Positions 8,565-17,856 are shown, counted from the stretch's first letter. The stretch is DNA of 36,011 bases from Sporosarcina limicola (GCF_014873855.1 NZ_JADBEL010000034.1:1-36011); one strand, 5' to 3'. Program-made: numbers and translations. The notes: generated by a model not told the origin, from the letters alone.

Positions 8565-8951
8565 ATGATGAAAATAACAGATTTAAAATTGAAGCCGAAA
8601 GTGCAAATATTCTTGGATGAAAACGTGGGATTGTACATTGACGGAAACTATGTACCCGCTCGTAGTGGGACAATGTTTGACGTCATCAATCCCGCCACTG
8701 AAGAAGTCATTGCCAAAGTGAGTGAAGCGCAAGCTGAAGATATCGATATTGCAGTTGCAGCAGCGGATCGTTCACATCTTATCTATACTACAAGCTAGGA
8801 CCGTTTGGATCAACGACTTCGGACTTGAATGGGAAACAATGTGTCGTTCGGCGGCTATAAACAATCTGGAATCGGTCGTGAGATGGGTGGAGAATACGGG
8901 TTGGAAAACTACACATTAGTGAAAGGTGTATTCGTAAATAGTAAGCAGTAA
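8565..8951 (+). pseudogene. Aldehyde dehydrogenase reduced to its two ends
   Basis: A good ribosome site (AGGTGG) leads to an N-terminus that reads like an ALDH ([13 protein letters not shown], then [17 protein letters not shown]) for about 70 codons. The text then jumps near 8770-8800 directly to the C-terminal region: TVWINDFGLEWE in another frame. After a further frame change near 8838 it reads VSFGGYKQSGIGREMG and ENYTLVKGVFVNSKQ-stop. Intact ALDHs have about 480-490 residues, so some 370 residues, including the catalytic Cys and Glu, are gone. It would have oxidised the aldehyde made downstream of the lyase, so the pathway is broken here unless another dehydrogenase serves. Confidence 0.9.
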
Positions 8952-8973
8952 CCAAGTTAATATAAATAGAAAA

Positions 8974-9002
8974 GACTCCCAACCGATTTCCGGTTGGGAG
9001 TC
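8974..9002 (+). terminator. Terminator of the TRAP operon
   Basis: A perfect 12-base-pair stem, GACTCCCAACCG (8974-8985) with CGGTTGGGAGTC (8991-9002), and a five-base loop, followed by TCATTCTC. The U-run is poor but the stem is strong. The rest of 8952-9214 holds no recognisable gene. Confidence 0.75.
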
Positions 9003-9214
9003 TCATTCTCTACCATCATTCATCAGATGTGATAAGCGTTTCTAATTCTATGAGTGACTAGAACCGAATAATTAGTGTTTACTCTGTCGATACTGAATGA
9101 TAAGTAGCCAGAAGTGTGAATGTATATTGTCATAATGAAAAAAATTCACCCAAATGGCTCATAGTAAAACGTGGATATGCTATACTAAACGGTATCATCT
9201 TTAGGAGGATTGCA

Positions 9215-10558
9215 ATGACAATTATAGTCAGGGTAACCGATGTTGAAATTAATCATTTGAAAAACGTGAAAAAGGGACAGTTCCAAACAAATTCACGTTT
9301 CGATACTTTGAATAAAGCGGACGTTGTGGGCTTTTATGGACAAAATGGCTCCGGAAAGACGGCTGTTGTCTATGCTTTCAAGCTGGTGAAAGCTTTGTTA
9401 TCTGCAAATCAGCATCAAACACTTCCAGAACTAACCGATAATTTAATTTGCTTTAATGAAGAAACAATTCGTTTACAGTTTCAATTTATAGTTACAAATA
9501 GTTTTGGTGAGTTTTTCGTGAAGTATTCCGTCTGTTTAGGAGCCGGGGAAAAAAGACTAACTGTAATTGAAGAAGAAGTATCCTATAGGGAAAATGAGAA
9601 GAATAAACGATTTAAGATACTTGTTTTGAAAAATAAGAGTACGATTACCGTTCGTAACAAAAAAATGAATGAAATGAATGAAGCAGATAGGGTTGCTGTT
9701 ATGTTCTCCAATAAAATGGCTTATGGAAATGCGACTTCTTTTGTATTCAGAGAAGAGTTATCGGAAACACTAGATTCCATCCTAGATGAATCAGAAGTTG
9801 AAATAATGAAGAATTTATCGGTCGATTTTAATCGGAATTTGCATGTCATTGATACGGTTCAATACGGTCTTCTTATCGCGAATATTAGTATGCCATTTAG
9901 CATTCATTTGGAAAATAAGCGTGGACATATTCCATATGAGATGCAGGATACAATGGTATTACCAATAGAATTGTTTCAAACGATTGAGCAAGTCATTCAC
10001 CAAACAAATAGTGTACTTCAAACAATCATTCCAGGTCTACAAATAAAAGTAAGAGAGATTAACAAACAGAAACAATTGGATGGAGGTGAAGGAGTCCGTT
10101 TTGAGTTTCTTTCTAAAAAAGGTGAGGTTGAGCTGCCGTTAAGAAGCGAGTCGGAAGGTATTTTAAAAATTATTTCGATTTTAAGCACACTTATTGCTGT
10201 ATACAACAATCCGAATGCGTGTGTAGTCATTGATGAGCTCGACGCGGGCATTTTTGAATATTTGCTCGGTGAGTTGTTAGAAGTGTTAAGTGATAATGGA
10301 AAGGGACAGCTAATTTTCACTTCCCATAATCTACGTATTTTAGAAGTCCTTCCAATCCGAAGTTTATGGTTTACAACACTTAATGAAATGGATCGTTATC
10401 TTCAATTAAAAGGTGTTAAAAAGTTAAGTAATGCGCGGGATATTTATTTACGCGCTGTCCAGTTAGGCGGACAAGACGAAGCGGTTTACGCTGAAACAAA
10501 TCTATATGATATCAAAGCCTCGTTTAGAAAAGCAGGTATTCTACATGGAGGAAAGTAG
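9215..10558 (+). CDS. AAA_15/OLD-like ATPase of a putative two-gene defence system
   Basis: A 447-residue protein if started at the ATG eight bases after TAGGAGGAT; an upstream in-frame ATG at 9116 lacks a site. Walker A is GQNGSGKT (residues 42-49). Walker B is VVIDELDAG with Asp340-Glu341, and the His-switch motif FTSHN has its His at 371. The long insertion between Walker A and the signature region and the late EGILKIISIL signature are typical of SMC/OLD-like (AAA_15/AAA_21) ATPases such as those of PARIS, AbiL-like and OLD systems. The next gene overlaps its end by 14 bases and looks like a TOPRIM protein, which is the usual partner. The family call is firm; the precise system name is not. 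Confidence 0.82.
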   Translation: MTIIVRVTDVEINHLKNVKKGQFQTNSRFDTLNKADVVGFYGQNGSGKTAVVYAFKLVKALLSANQHQTLPELTDNLICFNEETIRLQFQFIVTNSFGEFFVKYSVCLGAGEKRLTVIEEEVSYRENEKNKRFKILVLKNKSTITVRNKKMNEMNEADRVAVMFSNKMAYGNATSFVFREELSETLDSILDESEVEIMKNLSVDFNRNLHVIDTVQYGLLIANISMPFSIHLENKRGHIPYEMQDTMVLPIELFQTIEQVIHQTNSVLQTIIPGLQIKVREINKQKQLDGGEGVRFEFLSKKGEVELPLRSESEGILKIISILSTLIAVYNNPNACVVIDELDAGIFEYLLGELLEVLSDNGKGQLIFTSHNLRILEVLPIRSLWFTTLNEMDRYLQLKGVKKLSNARDIYLRAVQLGGQDEAVYAETNLYDIKASFRKAGILHGGK

Positions 10559-10990
10559 GAAAAGGGTTGTTTTATTAATCGTCGAAGGAAATTCTGAAGA
10601 AAGTTTATTGTACAATCGTTTACGGCAACTTTTCGAACAACATGAAATACGTTTGGAAATCAACAGGGTGACATATTTTATGACTTAAGCAGAAGAACGA
10701 AATCAATCAAGAGTGTAATTGGAGATACCGTAAAAGCGTTTATGCTGAAAAATAAATTTAAAGCGGATGATCTATTGGCTGTCTTGCACGTCATTGATAC
10801 TGATGGTTGCTTTATAACGGCAGACGATATTGTCATTGATGATACCCAAACTGGCTTAACTTTATACTGCGAAAATTCAATTAGCGTCCTGAATGAGAAG
10901 CAAAGGAAATTTATAGAAATCAGAAATGAACAAAGAAGCAACAATATTGACATAATGAAAACGCTAACCATGATTATTCTGAACGTTTAG
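10545..10990 (+). pseudogene. TOPRIM-like partner of the ATPase, frameshifted and apparently truncated
   Basis: It starts at an ATG inside the ATPase gene's last codons. Frame one reads VVLLIVEGNSEESLLYNRL, with the conserved Glu of a TOPRIM motif (VEG). It then closes at 10688 after INRVTYFMT. The other frame, from about 10670, continues naturally with DIFYDLSRRTKSIKSVIGD, then LAVLHVIDTDGCF, whose D-T-D is the second TOPRIM motif, and ends at 10990. Net loss of one base (modulo three) near 10668 explains this. The joined product is only about 147 residues, whereas TOPRIM partners such as AriB, RloB or AbiLii-like proteins are usually larger, so the C-terminus is probably lost too. The system is likely inactive in this strain. 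Confidence 0.72.
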
Positions 10991-11031
10991 ATAAGTAATT
11001 GAATTCGGCGAATAAACAGAGGAGAACCAAT

Positions 11032-12141
11032 ATGATTATTAAAGAAATTAACATTCGGAAAATGAAAATGATGATGAAACATCCATTTACGACGAGTTTT
11101 GGTACGTTCCAAGAAAAAGAATTTATGTTGTTAGAAGTGAAGGACGAACTAGGGAATACAGGATGGGGTGAGTCAGTCGCATTCCAAACACCTTGGTATA
11201 CTGAAGAAACACTTGGGACGAGTTTACATATCATTCAAGACTTCCTGATTCCACTTGTGCTTGGGAATGAAATCGAGCATCCGGATGAGGTAACTGAATT
11301 ATTTAATGCTATTCGACGAAATAATATGGCGAAGTCGACAGTTGAAGGCGCAATTTGGGATTTGTATGCAAAGCGAAATAAAATGACGTTAGCACAAGCG
11401 CTGGGCGGAGATTTAGATAAAATTGAAGTTGGGGTTAGCGTTGGAATTGAGAAAAATGTAGCAGATTTAGTGGAGCGTGTTGGAGGTTTTATAAAAGAAG
11501 GATACAAACGGATTAAAGTGAAGATTAAACCAGGATATGATGTGGAAGTCATACGTGAACTCAGAATGAATTTTCCTGATGTACCACTAATGGCCGATGC
11601 AAATTCAGCGTATACGCTTGAAGATATAGATCTATTAAAGCAACTAGATGAATTTAATTTAATGATGATTGAGCAACCATTTGCTTCGGACGATATAATT
11701 GACCATGCGATTATACAAAAGGAGTTAACGACGCCGATTTGTTTGGATGAAAGCATTCATTCTCTTGAAGATACGCGAAAAGCAATTGAACTCGGCAGCT
11801 GCAAAATTATTAACATTAAAATTGGTCGTGTTGGTGGGCTAACTGAAGCTAAAAAAATTCATGACTATTGTCTGGCGCAGGGAATTCCAGTATGGTGCGG
11901 TGGTATGTTGGAATCGGGAATTGGTCGTGCGCATAATGTAGCCTTAACCACTCTACCAAACTTTATATTACCAGGGGATACATCAAGTTCATCACGTTAT
12001 TGGGAAGAAGATGTTATTACACCAGAAGTTATTGCGATAGATGGTTATATTACGGTTCCCACGGGTTACGGGATCGGATATGAACCGAATATCGAGGCGA
12101 TGGATAGGTATACGGTAGAAGAAATGAATTTTAAAGCTTAA
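11032..12141 (+). CDS. menC: o-Succinylbenzoate synthase / N-acylamino acid racemase (enolase superfamily)
   Basis: A 369-residue protein started at the ATG after AGAGGAGAACC; the in-frame upstream start has no site. It carries the muconate-lactonising subgroup layout: KVKIKPG (catalytic Lys pair), metal ligands in [14 protein letters not shown] and CLDESI, then the second general base in [10 protein letters not shown] and [13 protein letters not shown] near 290-305. This matches the Gram-positive OSBS/NSAR group, which dehydrates the SHCHC intermediate of menaquinone synthesis and often also racemises N-succinyl amino acids. No other men gene is nearby, so a racemase role in amino-acid salvage is at least as likely here. 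It is transcribed behind the broken TOPRIM gene but is probably unrelated to it. Confidence 0.88.
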   Translation: MIIKEINIRKMKMMMKHPFTTSFGTFQEKEFMLLEVKDELGNTGWGESVAFQTPWYTEETLGTSLHIIQDFLIPLVLGNEIEHPDEVTELFNAIRRNNMAKSTVEGAIWDLYAKRNKMTLAQALGGDLDKIEVGVSVGIEKNVADLVERVGGFIKEGYKRIKVKIKPGYDVEVIRELRMNFPDVPLMADANSAYTLEDIDLLKQLDEFNLMMIEQPFASDDIIDHAIIQKELTTPICLDESIHSLEDTRKAIELGSCKIINIKIGRVGGLTEAKKIHDYCLAQGIPVWCGGMLESGIGRAHNVALTTLPNFILPGDTSSSSRYWEEDVITPEVIAIDGYITVPTGYGIGYEPNIEAMDRYTVEEMNFKA

Positions 12142-12151
12142 ACATAAAAAT

Positions 12152-12189
12152 AGCTCGGTAAAGCGTGTACTATTGCGCTTTGCCGGGCT
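12152..12189. terminator. Bidirectional terminator between menC and the toxin gene
   Basis: AGCTCGGTAAAGCG (12152-12165) pairs with CGCTTTGCCGGGCT (12176-12189) over 14 positions, allowing two G-U pairs. GTTTTATTT follows on the plus strand and an A-rich/T-rich flank serves the minus strand. Confidence 0.8.
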
Positions 12190-12192
12190 GTT

Positions 12193-12594
12193 TTATTTCA
12201 AGTGATTGTCATCGGAATGCTTTTGCAACCATTCAGTGATTAAAGTAAGAGAGGGTTTTTCAGTTACTAGATATACCGTGAAATCCTCTGCTTCTTTTTC
12301 GGAAGCCCTTAACTGACAGCCATTTAGTTTTAAAAATAAAAACGTTGCAGCAAAGCTTGTGCGCTTATTTGCATTATGGAATGCATGGTTCTGAGATAGG
12401 CTTGCGTATAAAGTTGCCGCCTTCTCCCAAATCGACGGATAGGCATCTTCGCCGAACAAGGATTGTTGCGGTCGGTTCAGTGCACTATCCAATAGAGTCC
12501 GGTCTTTCACCCCAATTGGTTCAGCTGGGGTATATCTTTTAATAACGAGGGCGTTTAGCATAAGCGCTTCTTTTTCGGTAATGAATCTAGTCAT
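12193..12594 (-). CDS. doc: Doc-family toxin (Fic fold)
   Basis: A 133-residue protein, the usual Doc size. The Doc active-site motif H-A-F-H-N-A-N-K-R (residues 70-78) is intact and followed by TSFAATFLFLKLNG. Doc kinases phosphorylate elongation factor Tu on a conserved threonine and stop translation. The motif has N-K-R rather than the G-N-G-R of AMPylating Fic proteins, which supports Doc. It lies 11 bases downstream of the AbrB-like antitoxin gene on the same strand, in antitoxin-toxin order. The pair would act as a type II stress or anti-phage module, or an addiction module. Confidence 0.92.
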   Translation of the reverse strand: MTRFITEKEALMLNALVIKRYTPAEPIGVKDRTLLDSALNRPQQSLFGEDAYPSIWEKAATLYASLSQNHAFHNANKRTSFAATFLFLKLNGCQLRASEKEAEDFTVYLVTEKPSLTLITEWLQKHSDDNHLK

Positions 12595-12605
12595 GATGCA
12601 GCGGA

Positions 12606-12872
12606 TTATCTATCAGCAAGATTCCGCAAAGTGGTATCATAGTTTTCGAACAATTCCTTTACGCCATCAATGAAATCTTGATCGATTCCCTCTAATCCAT
12701 CAAGATTCAGATTTGTGGTTTTCTTGAATGAAACAGTGCCATTCTCTTCTAGATGAAATTTTATGTCGTCCCCCTGATTTGCTTGAATATGACTTAGCAC
12801 TTCAGCCGGGAGCGTAACGCCTAGACTATTGCCTACTTTAGTGATTTTTCTTTCCACTACTTTCACCACCAT
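12606..12872 (-). CDS. AbrB/MazE-like antitoxin of the Doc toxin
   Basis: An 88-residue protein when started at the second Met (12872), which lies nine bases after GGAGGG; the Met at 12878 is only three bases from it. Residues 1-45 form a SpoVT/AbrB swapped-hairpin DNA-binding domain (KITKVGNSLGVTLPAEVL). The C-terminus (about 55-88: IDQDFIDGVKELFENY, then LRNLADR) is acidic and helical and should wrap the toxin. Doc partners are classically Phd, but AbrB-type partners are also seen. It probably represses its own promoter through the direct repeats just upstream. Confidence 0.88.
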   Translation of the reverse strand: MVVKVVERKITKVGNSLGVTLPAEVLSHIQANQGDDIKFHLEENGTVSFKKTTNLNLDGLEGIDQDFIDGVKELFENYDTTLRNLADR

Positions 12873-12953
12873 ATCCATAATCCCTCCTTCTATCTTTAGC
12901 GTTTAGAAAGTATTTTAGAACAAGATTCAAATATATATTTATATTTTTATGTG

Positions 12954-12989
12954 TTATAACCATTATAACCGTTATGTTGTATTTGTAAA
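12954..12989 (-). promoter_or_regulatory. Toxin-antitoxin promoter overlapped by two direct repeats
   Basis: On the minus strand TTTACA (12989-12984) and TATAAT (12967-12962) are 16 bases apart. Two copies of GGTTATAA (12970-12963 and 12961-12954), nine bases apart, cover the -10 region and the start point. Binding there by the AbrB-like antitoxin would block transcription, which fits autoregulation. A third partial copy sits at 12971-12975. Confidence 0.55.
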
Positions 12990-13000
12990 CCATAATAAAA

Positions 13001-13030
13001 AAATCAGCCATATGTTAACATGGCTGATTT
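13001..13030 (-). terminator. modABC terminator overlapping the modC stop
   Basis: AAATCAGCCAT and ATGGCTGATTT form an 11-base-pair stem with an eight-base loop; on the minus strand it is followed by a T-run of seven. The stem encodes the last residues of ModC (KSAMLTYG-stop), so the coding end and the terminator are fused. Confidence 0.8.
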
Positions 13031-13642
13031 CAATTTCCCCTCATCCAAATACAAAATACGACTACCTAGTTTCTCCGCTTCCGAATGGCTATGCGTCACA
13101 AGGATGATTGGGATTTCCCAAAGCTTATGCAGTCTTAGCAATTCCTCATGACTTCTTGCGCGGGTCGCGTCATCCAATGCGGAAAAAGGTTCGTCCAAAA
13201 GTAAGAGATCGGGTTCTGTTGCGAGGGCACGTGCAATGGCTACTCGCTGTTTTTCCCCGCCTGAAATTTCGTTCGGGTATTTCTCTTCCAAGTGGTCAAT
13301 TCGCAATTCCACCATCAATTCCTTCGCGAAGCTTTCAGACTTCATGCCATACGCGATATTTTTCCAAACAGTTAAATGTGGAAAGAGTGCGTAGTCTTGG
13401 AAGAGATAGCCGATCTTGCGCCGCTGAATAGGCACGTTTACTTTTTTTGCTTCGAATAAAGGACGATTATTCAGTTGAATGGAGCCGCTGGTTGCCTTTG
13501 TTAGACCTGCAATACAGTTAAGAATGGTCGTTTTTCCTGACCCGGATGGACCAAAAAGAACGAGGATTTCATCTTTGGTAACAGTAAATTCAATATCCAG
13601 GTCGAAATGGGCTAATTTTTTTTGAATCGTTACAGTAAGCAT
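13004..13642 (-). CDS. modC: Molybdate ABC transporter ATPase, short form without TOBE domain
   Basis: A 212-residue protein when started at the ATG six bases behind AAGGAGG. Walker A is GPSGSGKTT (about 31-39), the signature is ISGGEKQR and Walker B is LLLLDEPFSALDD, with H-switch LVTHSHSEAE. Full-length ModC proteins have about 350 residues with a C-terminal molybdate-sensing (TOBE/MOP) domain. Here the coding region stops directly after the ATPase domain, inside the terminator. Short ATPase-only forms are known in Gram-positive mod operons. Its start lies 17 bases beyond the modB stop. The enzyme energises molybdate import. Confidence 0.9.
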   Translation of the reverse strand: MLTVTIQKKLAHFDLDIEFTVTKDEILVLFGPSGSGKTTILNCIAGLTKATSGSIQLNNRPLFEAKKVNVPIQRRKIGYLFQDYALFPHLTVWKNIAYGMKSESFAKELMVELRIDHLEEKYPNEISGGEKQRVAIARALATEPDLLLLDEPFSALDDATRARSHEELLRLHKLWEIPIILVTHSHSEAEKLGSRILYLDEGKLKSAMLTYG

Positions 13643-13659
13643 AATTGGCCTCCTTCGCA

Positions 13660-14352
13660 CTACTCTTTACGCCGCTCGGAATAGCGCATCATGTTCCGTT
13701 TACTCCACCAGTTTAGCCAGAGGATGGCGCTAAAACCGACTAGGACAATAATTAATACCCAAAACTTCGCCATATCCATATTGCCAGATTCGACCGCGAA
13801 ATAGATGGCTAACGGAATCGTATCTGTCACGTTCGGAATATAACCAGCGAGCATGAGTGTTGCGCCGAATTCACCTAGCGCACGGGCAAATGATAACACT
13901 AGTCCGGCTAACAATCCCGGCCAAGCGAGCGGGAAAGAGATAGTCCAGAAAACTTTCCACTTGGAAGCGCCCATTGTATAGGCAGCATTTTCAATTGTCG
14001 GGTCATAGTGCTTAAATGCCGCCGCTGCGCTTTGATACATGAGCGGAAAAGAGACGACGACCGCGGCAATGATGACTGCATACCAAGAGAAGACGACTTG
14101 GAAATCAAACCAGTTCTTAAGAATTTGTCCTAAAAATCCATTCTTACCGAAAAGATAGAGCAATCCGAAGCCAACAACGGTTGGAGGAAGAACAAGTGGC
14201 AATAAAATAACCGATTCGATTATACTTTTACCGTGAAAAGAATTTCGGGCCATCAAACGCGCCAACAATACACCGATGATGAATACGATTATGGTTGCGA
14301 TTGCAGCCGTTTTAAAGGATAGCCATAATGGAGAAAAGTTTACGTCACTCAT
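13660..14352 (-). CDS. modB: Molybdate ABC transporter permease
   Basis: A 230-residue membrane protein with five or six helices. The ModB/CysT-type EAA loop is present near 155-185 (SFARALGEFGATLMLAGYIP), as is LPPTVVGFGLLYLFGKNG near 52-70, a characteristic ModB stretch. AAGGTGATTTGC precedes the ATG. It lies 16 bases after modA and 17 before modC, so the three form one operon. Confidence 0.93.
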   Translation of the reverse strand: MSDVNFSPLWLSFKTAAIATIIVFIIGVLLARLMARNSFHGKSIIESVILLPLVLPPTVVGFGLLYLFGKNGFLGQILKNWFDFQVVFSWYAVIIAAVVVSFPLMYQSAAAAFKHYDPTIENAAYTMGASKWKVFWTISFPLAWPGLLAGLVLSFARALGEFGATLMLAGYIPNVTDTIPLAIYFAVESGNMDMAKFWVLIIVLVGFSAILWLNWWSKRNMMRYSERRKE

Positions 14353-14368
14353 TGCAAATCACCTTAAT

Positions 14369-15181
14369 TCATTTTCTAAATCCGTGTTTCTCCAGAATAG
14401 CTTGTGCTTTGTCCGTTGTCATGAATTTCACAAACTCGGATGCTTGTTGTTCATGTTTGGTATCTTTTAGAACGGCTGCTGGATAAATAATCGGGTCATG
14501 TAAGCTGCTATCCGCAGTAGCTAGAACTTTGATTTCCTTGGAAGTGATTGCGTCACTTTCATAAACAAAACCGATGTCAACATTCCCTGTTTCAACATAA
14601 GTCAGTACTTGACGGACATCCTGAGCGAGTACAATTTTATTTTCCAAAGTACTCCATTTATCTAGCTTTTGCAGCAGCTGTTCCGTATACTGGCCAGCTG
14701 GCACACTTTCAGGGTTACCGATTGCAATTTGCTCGATGTCATCTGCCGCGATTTCATCTATGGATTTGTAGTTGATAGCCGAAGATTTCCCGGTGATAAG
14801 TACAATTTTGTTCCCGGTGATATCCTGACGTGTTTCATTGACTATAAGATCTTCTTTTTCCAATGTATCCATCCAGTCTTGATTGGCTGAGAAGAACACA
14901 TCAACCGGCGCACCTTGTTGGATTTGTTGTGCCAATTTACCAGATCCGCCTAGGATGTAAGTCAATTTGACATTGTGCTCACTTTCATAGACTCCTTTAA
15001 TTTCTTCAAGGGCATCCGTTAGGCTGATGGCTGCTGATATTGTCATTTCTACTTTTTCGCCTTGAACTTTCGTGGTTTTAGGCTGTGCTGTGCTACTTTT
15101 CTCGTTGGCACATCCAGCGATGATAAGCATTAGAACAAGTAAAAATGATATGAATTTAACCTTTTTCAATTGTTTCTCCAC
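14369..15181 (-). CDS. modA: Molybdate-binding lipoprotein
   Basis: A 270-residue protein with an N-terminal signal and lipobox (LIIAGC, Cys at about 24). The mature domain shows the ModA pattern: TISAAISLTDALEEI, LGGSGKLAQQIQQGAPVDVFFSANQDWMD, GNPESVPAGQYTEQLL, and ETGNVDIGFVYESDA. The Ser residues in AAISL and GGSGK are the usual oxyanion ligands. It delivers molybdate (or tungstate) to ModBC at the membrane. A perfect 12-base palindrome (GTATAATTATAC, 15217-15228) upstream overlaps a plausible minus-strand -10 element and could be an operator; no Moco riboswitch is visible. Confidence 0.93.
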   Translation of the reverse strand: MEKQLKKVKFISFLLVLMLIIAGCANEKSSTAQPKTTKVQGEKVEMTISAAISLTDALEEIKGVYESEHNVKLTYILGGSGKLAQQIQQGAPVDVFFSANQDWMDTLEKEDLIVNETRQDITGNKIVLITGKSSAINYKSIDEIAADDIEQIAIGNPESVPAGQYTEQLLQKLDKWSTLENKIVLAQDVRQVLTYVETGNVDIGFVYESDAITSKEIKVLATADSSLHDPIIYPAAVLKDTKHEQQASEFVKFMTTDKAQAILEKHGFRK

Positions 15182-15368
15182 CCTTCATATTCATAGTTAT
15201 GTCATAGTCGTACAAGGTATAATTATACATGATTTGTTCCTCTAGTAAAATCATGGTATTCCCTTATTTCTTCTTGAACACGACCCGATAAATTGTAAAT
15301 TCATTACGGCGATAGCTTCGACGCCCAAAATCAAATAGAAGTATTCCCTTGTGTGACCTCGCTTTCAC

Positions 15369-15454
15369 CTATATAAGTTGAATTTAAGTTTTACACTTTT
15401 GTTTCAACTATTCAAGTATAAATGGGCCGTTGATCTTTCGTTCAACTTATATAG
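15369..15454. repeat. Small element bounded by perfect 14-base inverted repeats
   Basis: CTATATAAGTTGAA (15369-15382) and its exact complement TTCAACTTATATAG (15441-15454) enclose 58 bases with no gene. Just outside, TTTCAC on the left and GTGAAA on the right continue the symmetry. It sits in the divergent region between modA and thiC, ending 19 bases before the thiC -35 box. It resembles a MITE-like or dispersed intergenic repeat; copy number must be checked in the genome. Confidence 0.6.
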
Positions 15455-15472
15455 TAGACAAAGTGAAATTTG

Positions 15473-15500
15473 TTGACAATTAAAAGAAGTTCGTTATACT
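15473..15500 (+). promoter_or_regulatory. thiC promoter
   Basis: TTGACA at 15473-15478 and TATACT at 15495-15500 are spaced by 16 bases. Transcription would begin about 30 bases before the riboswitch. Confidence 0.75.
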
Positions 15501-15531
15501 TGGAATTGTTCGATAGATTAATTGAATAAGT

Positions 15532-15640
15532 TTGAACTAGGGGTGTCCGGTTAGTCCGGACTGAGAGGGAAAAAACGTTTAAGTTTTCCTAACTCTTTGG
15601 ACCTGATCTGGCTCGTACCAGCGTGGGGAAGTATCTAAAT
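15532..15640 (+). ncRNA. TPP riboswitch upstream of thiC
   Basis: The aptamer shows the THI-box landmarks in order: GGGGTGTCC, CTGAGAGGG, then GGACCTGATCTGG and ACCAGCGTGGGGAA. CTGAGA binds the pyrimidine and the CTGATCTGG...CCAGCGT part holds the pyrophosphate sensor helices. It sits between the promoter and a terminator hairpin, so thiamine pyrophosphate should stop transcription before thiC. Boundaries are approximate. Confidence 0.95.
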
Positions 15641-15679
15641 CTAACAGCGACATACTTTTTTGTATGTTTAATTTAGAGA

Positions 15680-15716
15680 GACTAGGTCCGTTTTTTAATG
15701 GATCTGGTCTTTTTTT
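15680..15716 (+). terminator. Riboswitch-controlled terminator
   Basis: GACTAGGTCC and GGATCTGGTC form a ten-position stem with one G-U pair and a loop of about ten bases, followed directly by a run of seven T. This is the expression platform of the TPP riboswitch. Confidence 0.85.
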
Positions 15717-15772
15717 GTTGTCGCATCCCCTTTTTGGTCTGAGTCATGGTCTTCCTGAAAATTAACGAATGA

Positions 15773-17563
<1,791 letters not shown>

Positions 17564-17588
17564 AGGCAATAAGGGGAGGGGTTTGACG

Positions 17589-17669
17589 ATGACAGGGACA
17601 GACCAACTTTTGAAAGATATTGCGCAAAGTAAGATCCGACTTGTGTTATCCCGCATTAACGGGCAATAA
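17589..17669 (+). CDS. Possible 26-residue peptide downstream of thiC
   Basis: A strong site (AGGGGAGGGG) precedes an ATG and 26 codons (TGTDQLLKDIAQSKIRLVLS, then RINGQ) ending 43 bases before a strong terminator. It lies 25 bases after thiC and would be cotranscribed. The peptide is basic and amphipathic; I recognise no family. It may be a real small protein or a chance frame. Confidence 0.35.
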   Translation: MTGTDQLLKDIAQSKIRLVLSRINGQ

Positions 17670-17711
17670 GACCCCCACTGATTGAAGATTAACTTTATAT
17701 GAACAAAACTC

Positions 17712-17754
17712 AATTTTAAAAGCCATTCAGATTTGTTGAATGGCTTTTAAAATT
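17712..17754. terminator. Bidirectional terminator between thiC and appC
   Basis: An 18-base perfect inverted repeat, AATTTTAAAAGCCATTCA (17712-17729) with its complement at 17737-17754, and a seven-base loop. The outer A/T tract supplies a U-run in both directions. Confidence 0.85.
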
Positions 17755-17764
17755 ATACTTTTTA

Positions 17765-17852
17765 CCCCGTACTAAAAGGGCCGACCAACCGACCTTATGG
17801 AAACGTCTGCACGAGCAGATCCTGTGCATCGCCCCCTCAGTGCTGGGAGGTT
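17765..17852 (-). other. GC-rich structured segment after appC, unidentified
   Basis: About 90 bases between the terminator and the appC stop are clearly richer in G and C than the surroundings. They contain a short hairpin (TCTGC/GCAGA with an ACGA loop, about 17801-17814) and paired CCGACC/GGTCGG-like tracts. There is no open frame of note. It could be the 3' untranslated region of app mRNA or a small RNA remnant. I do not recognise it. Confidence 0.25.
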
Positions 17853-17856
17853 CGCT

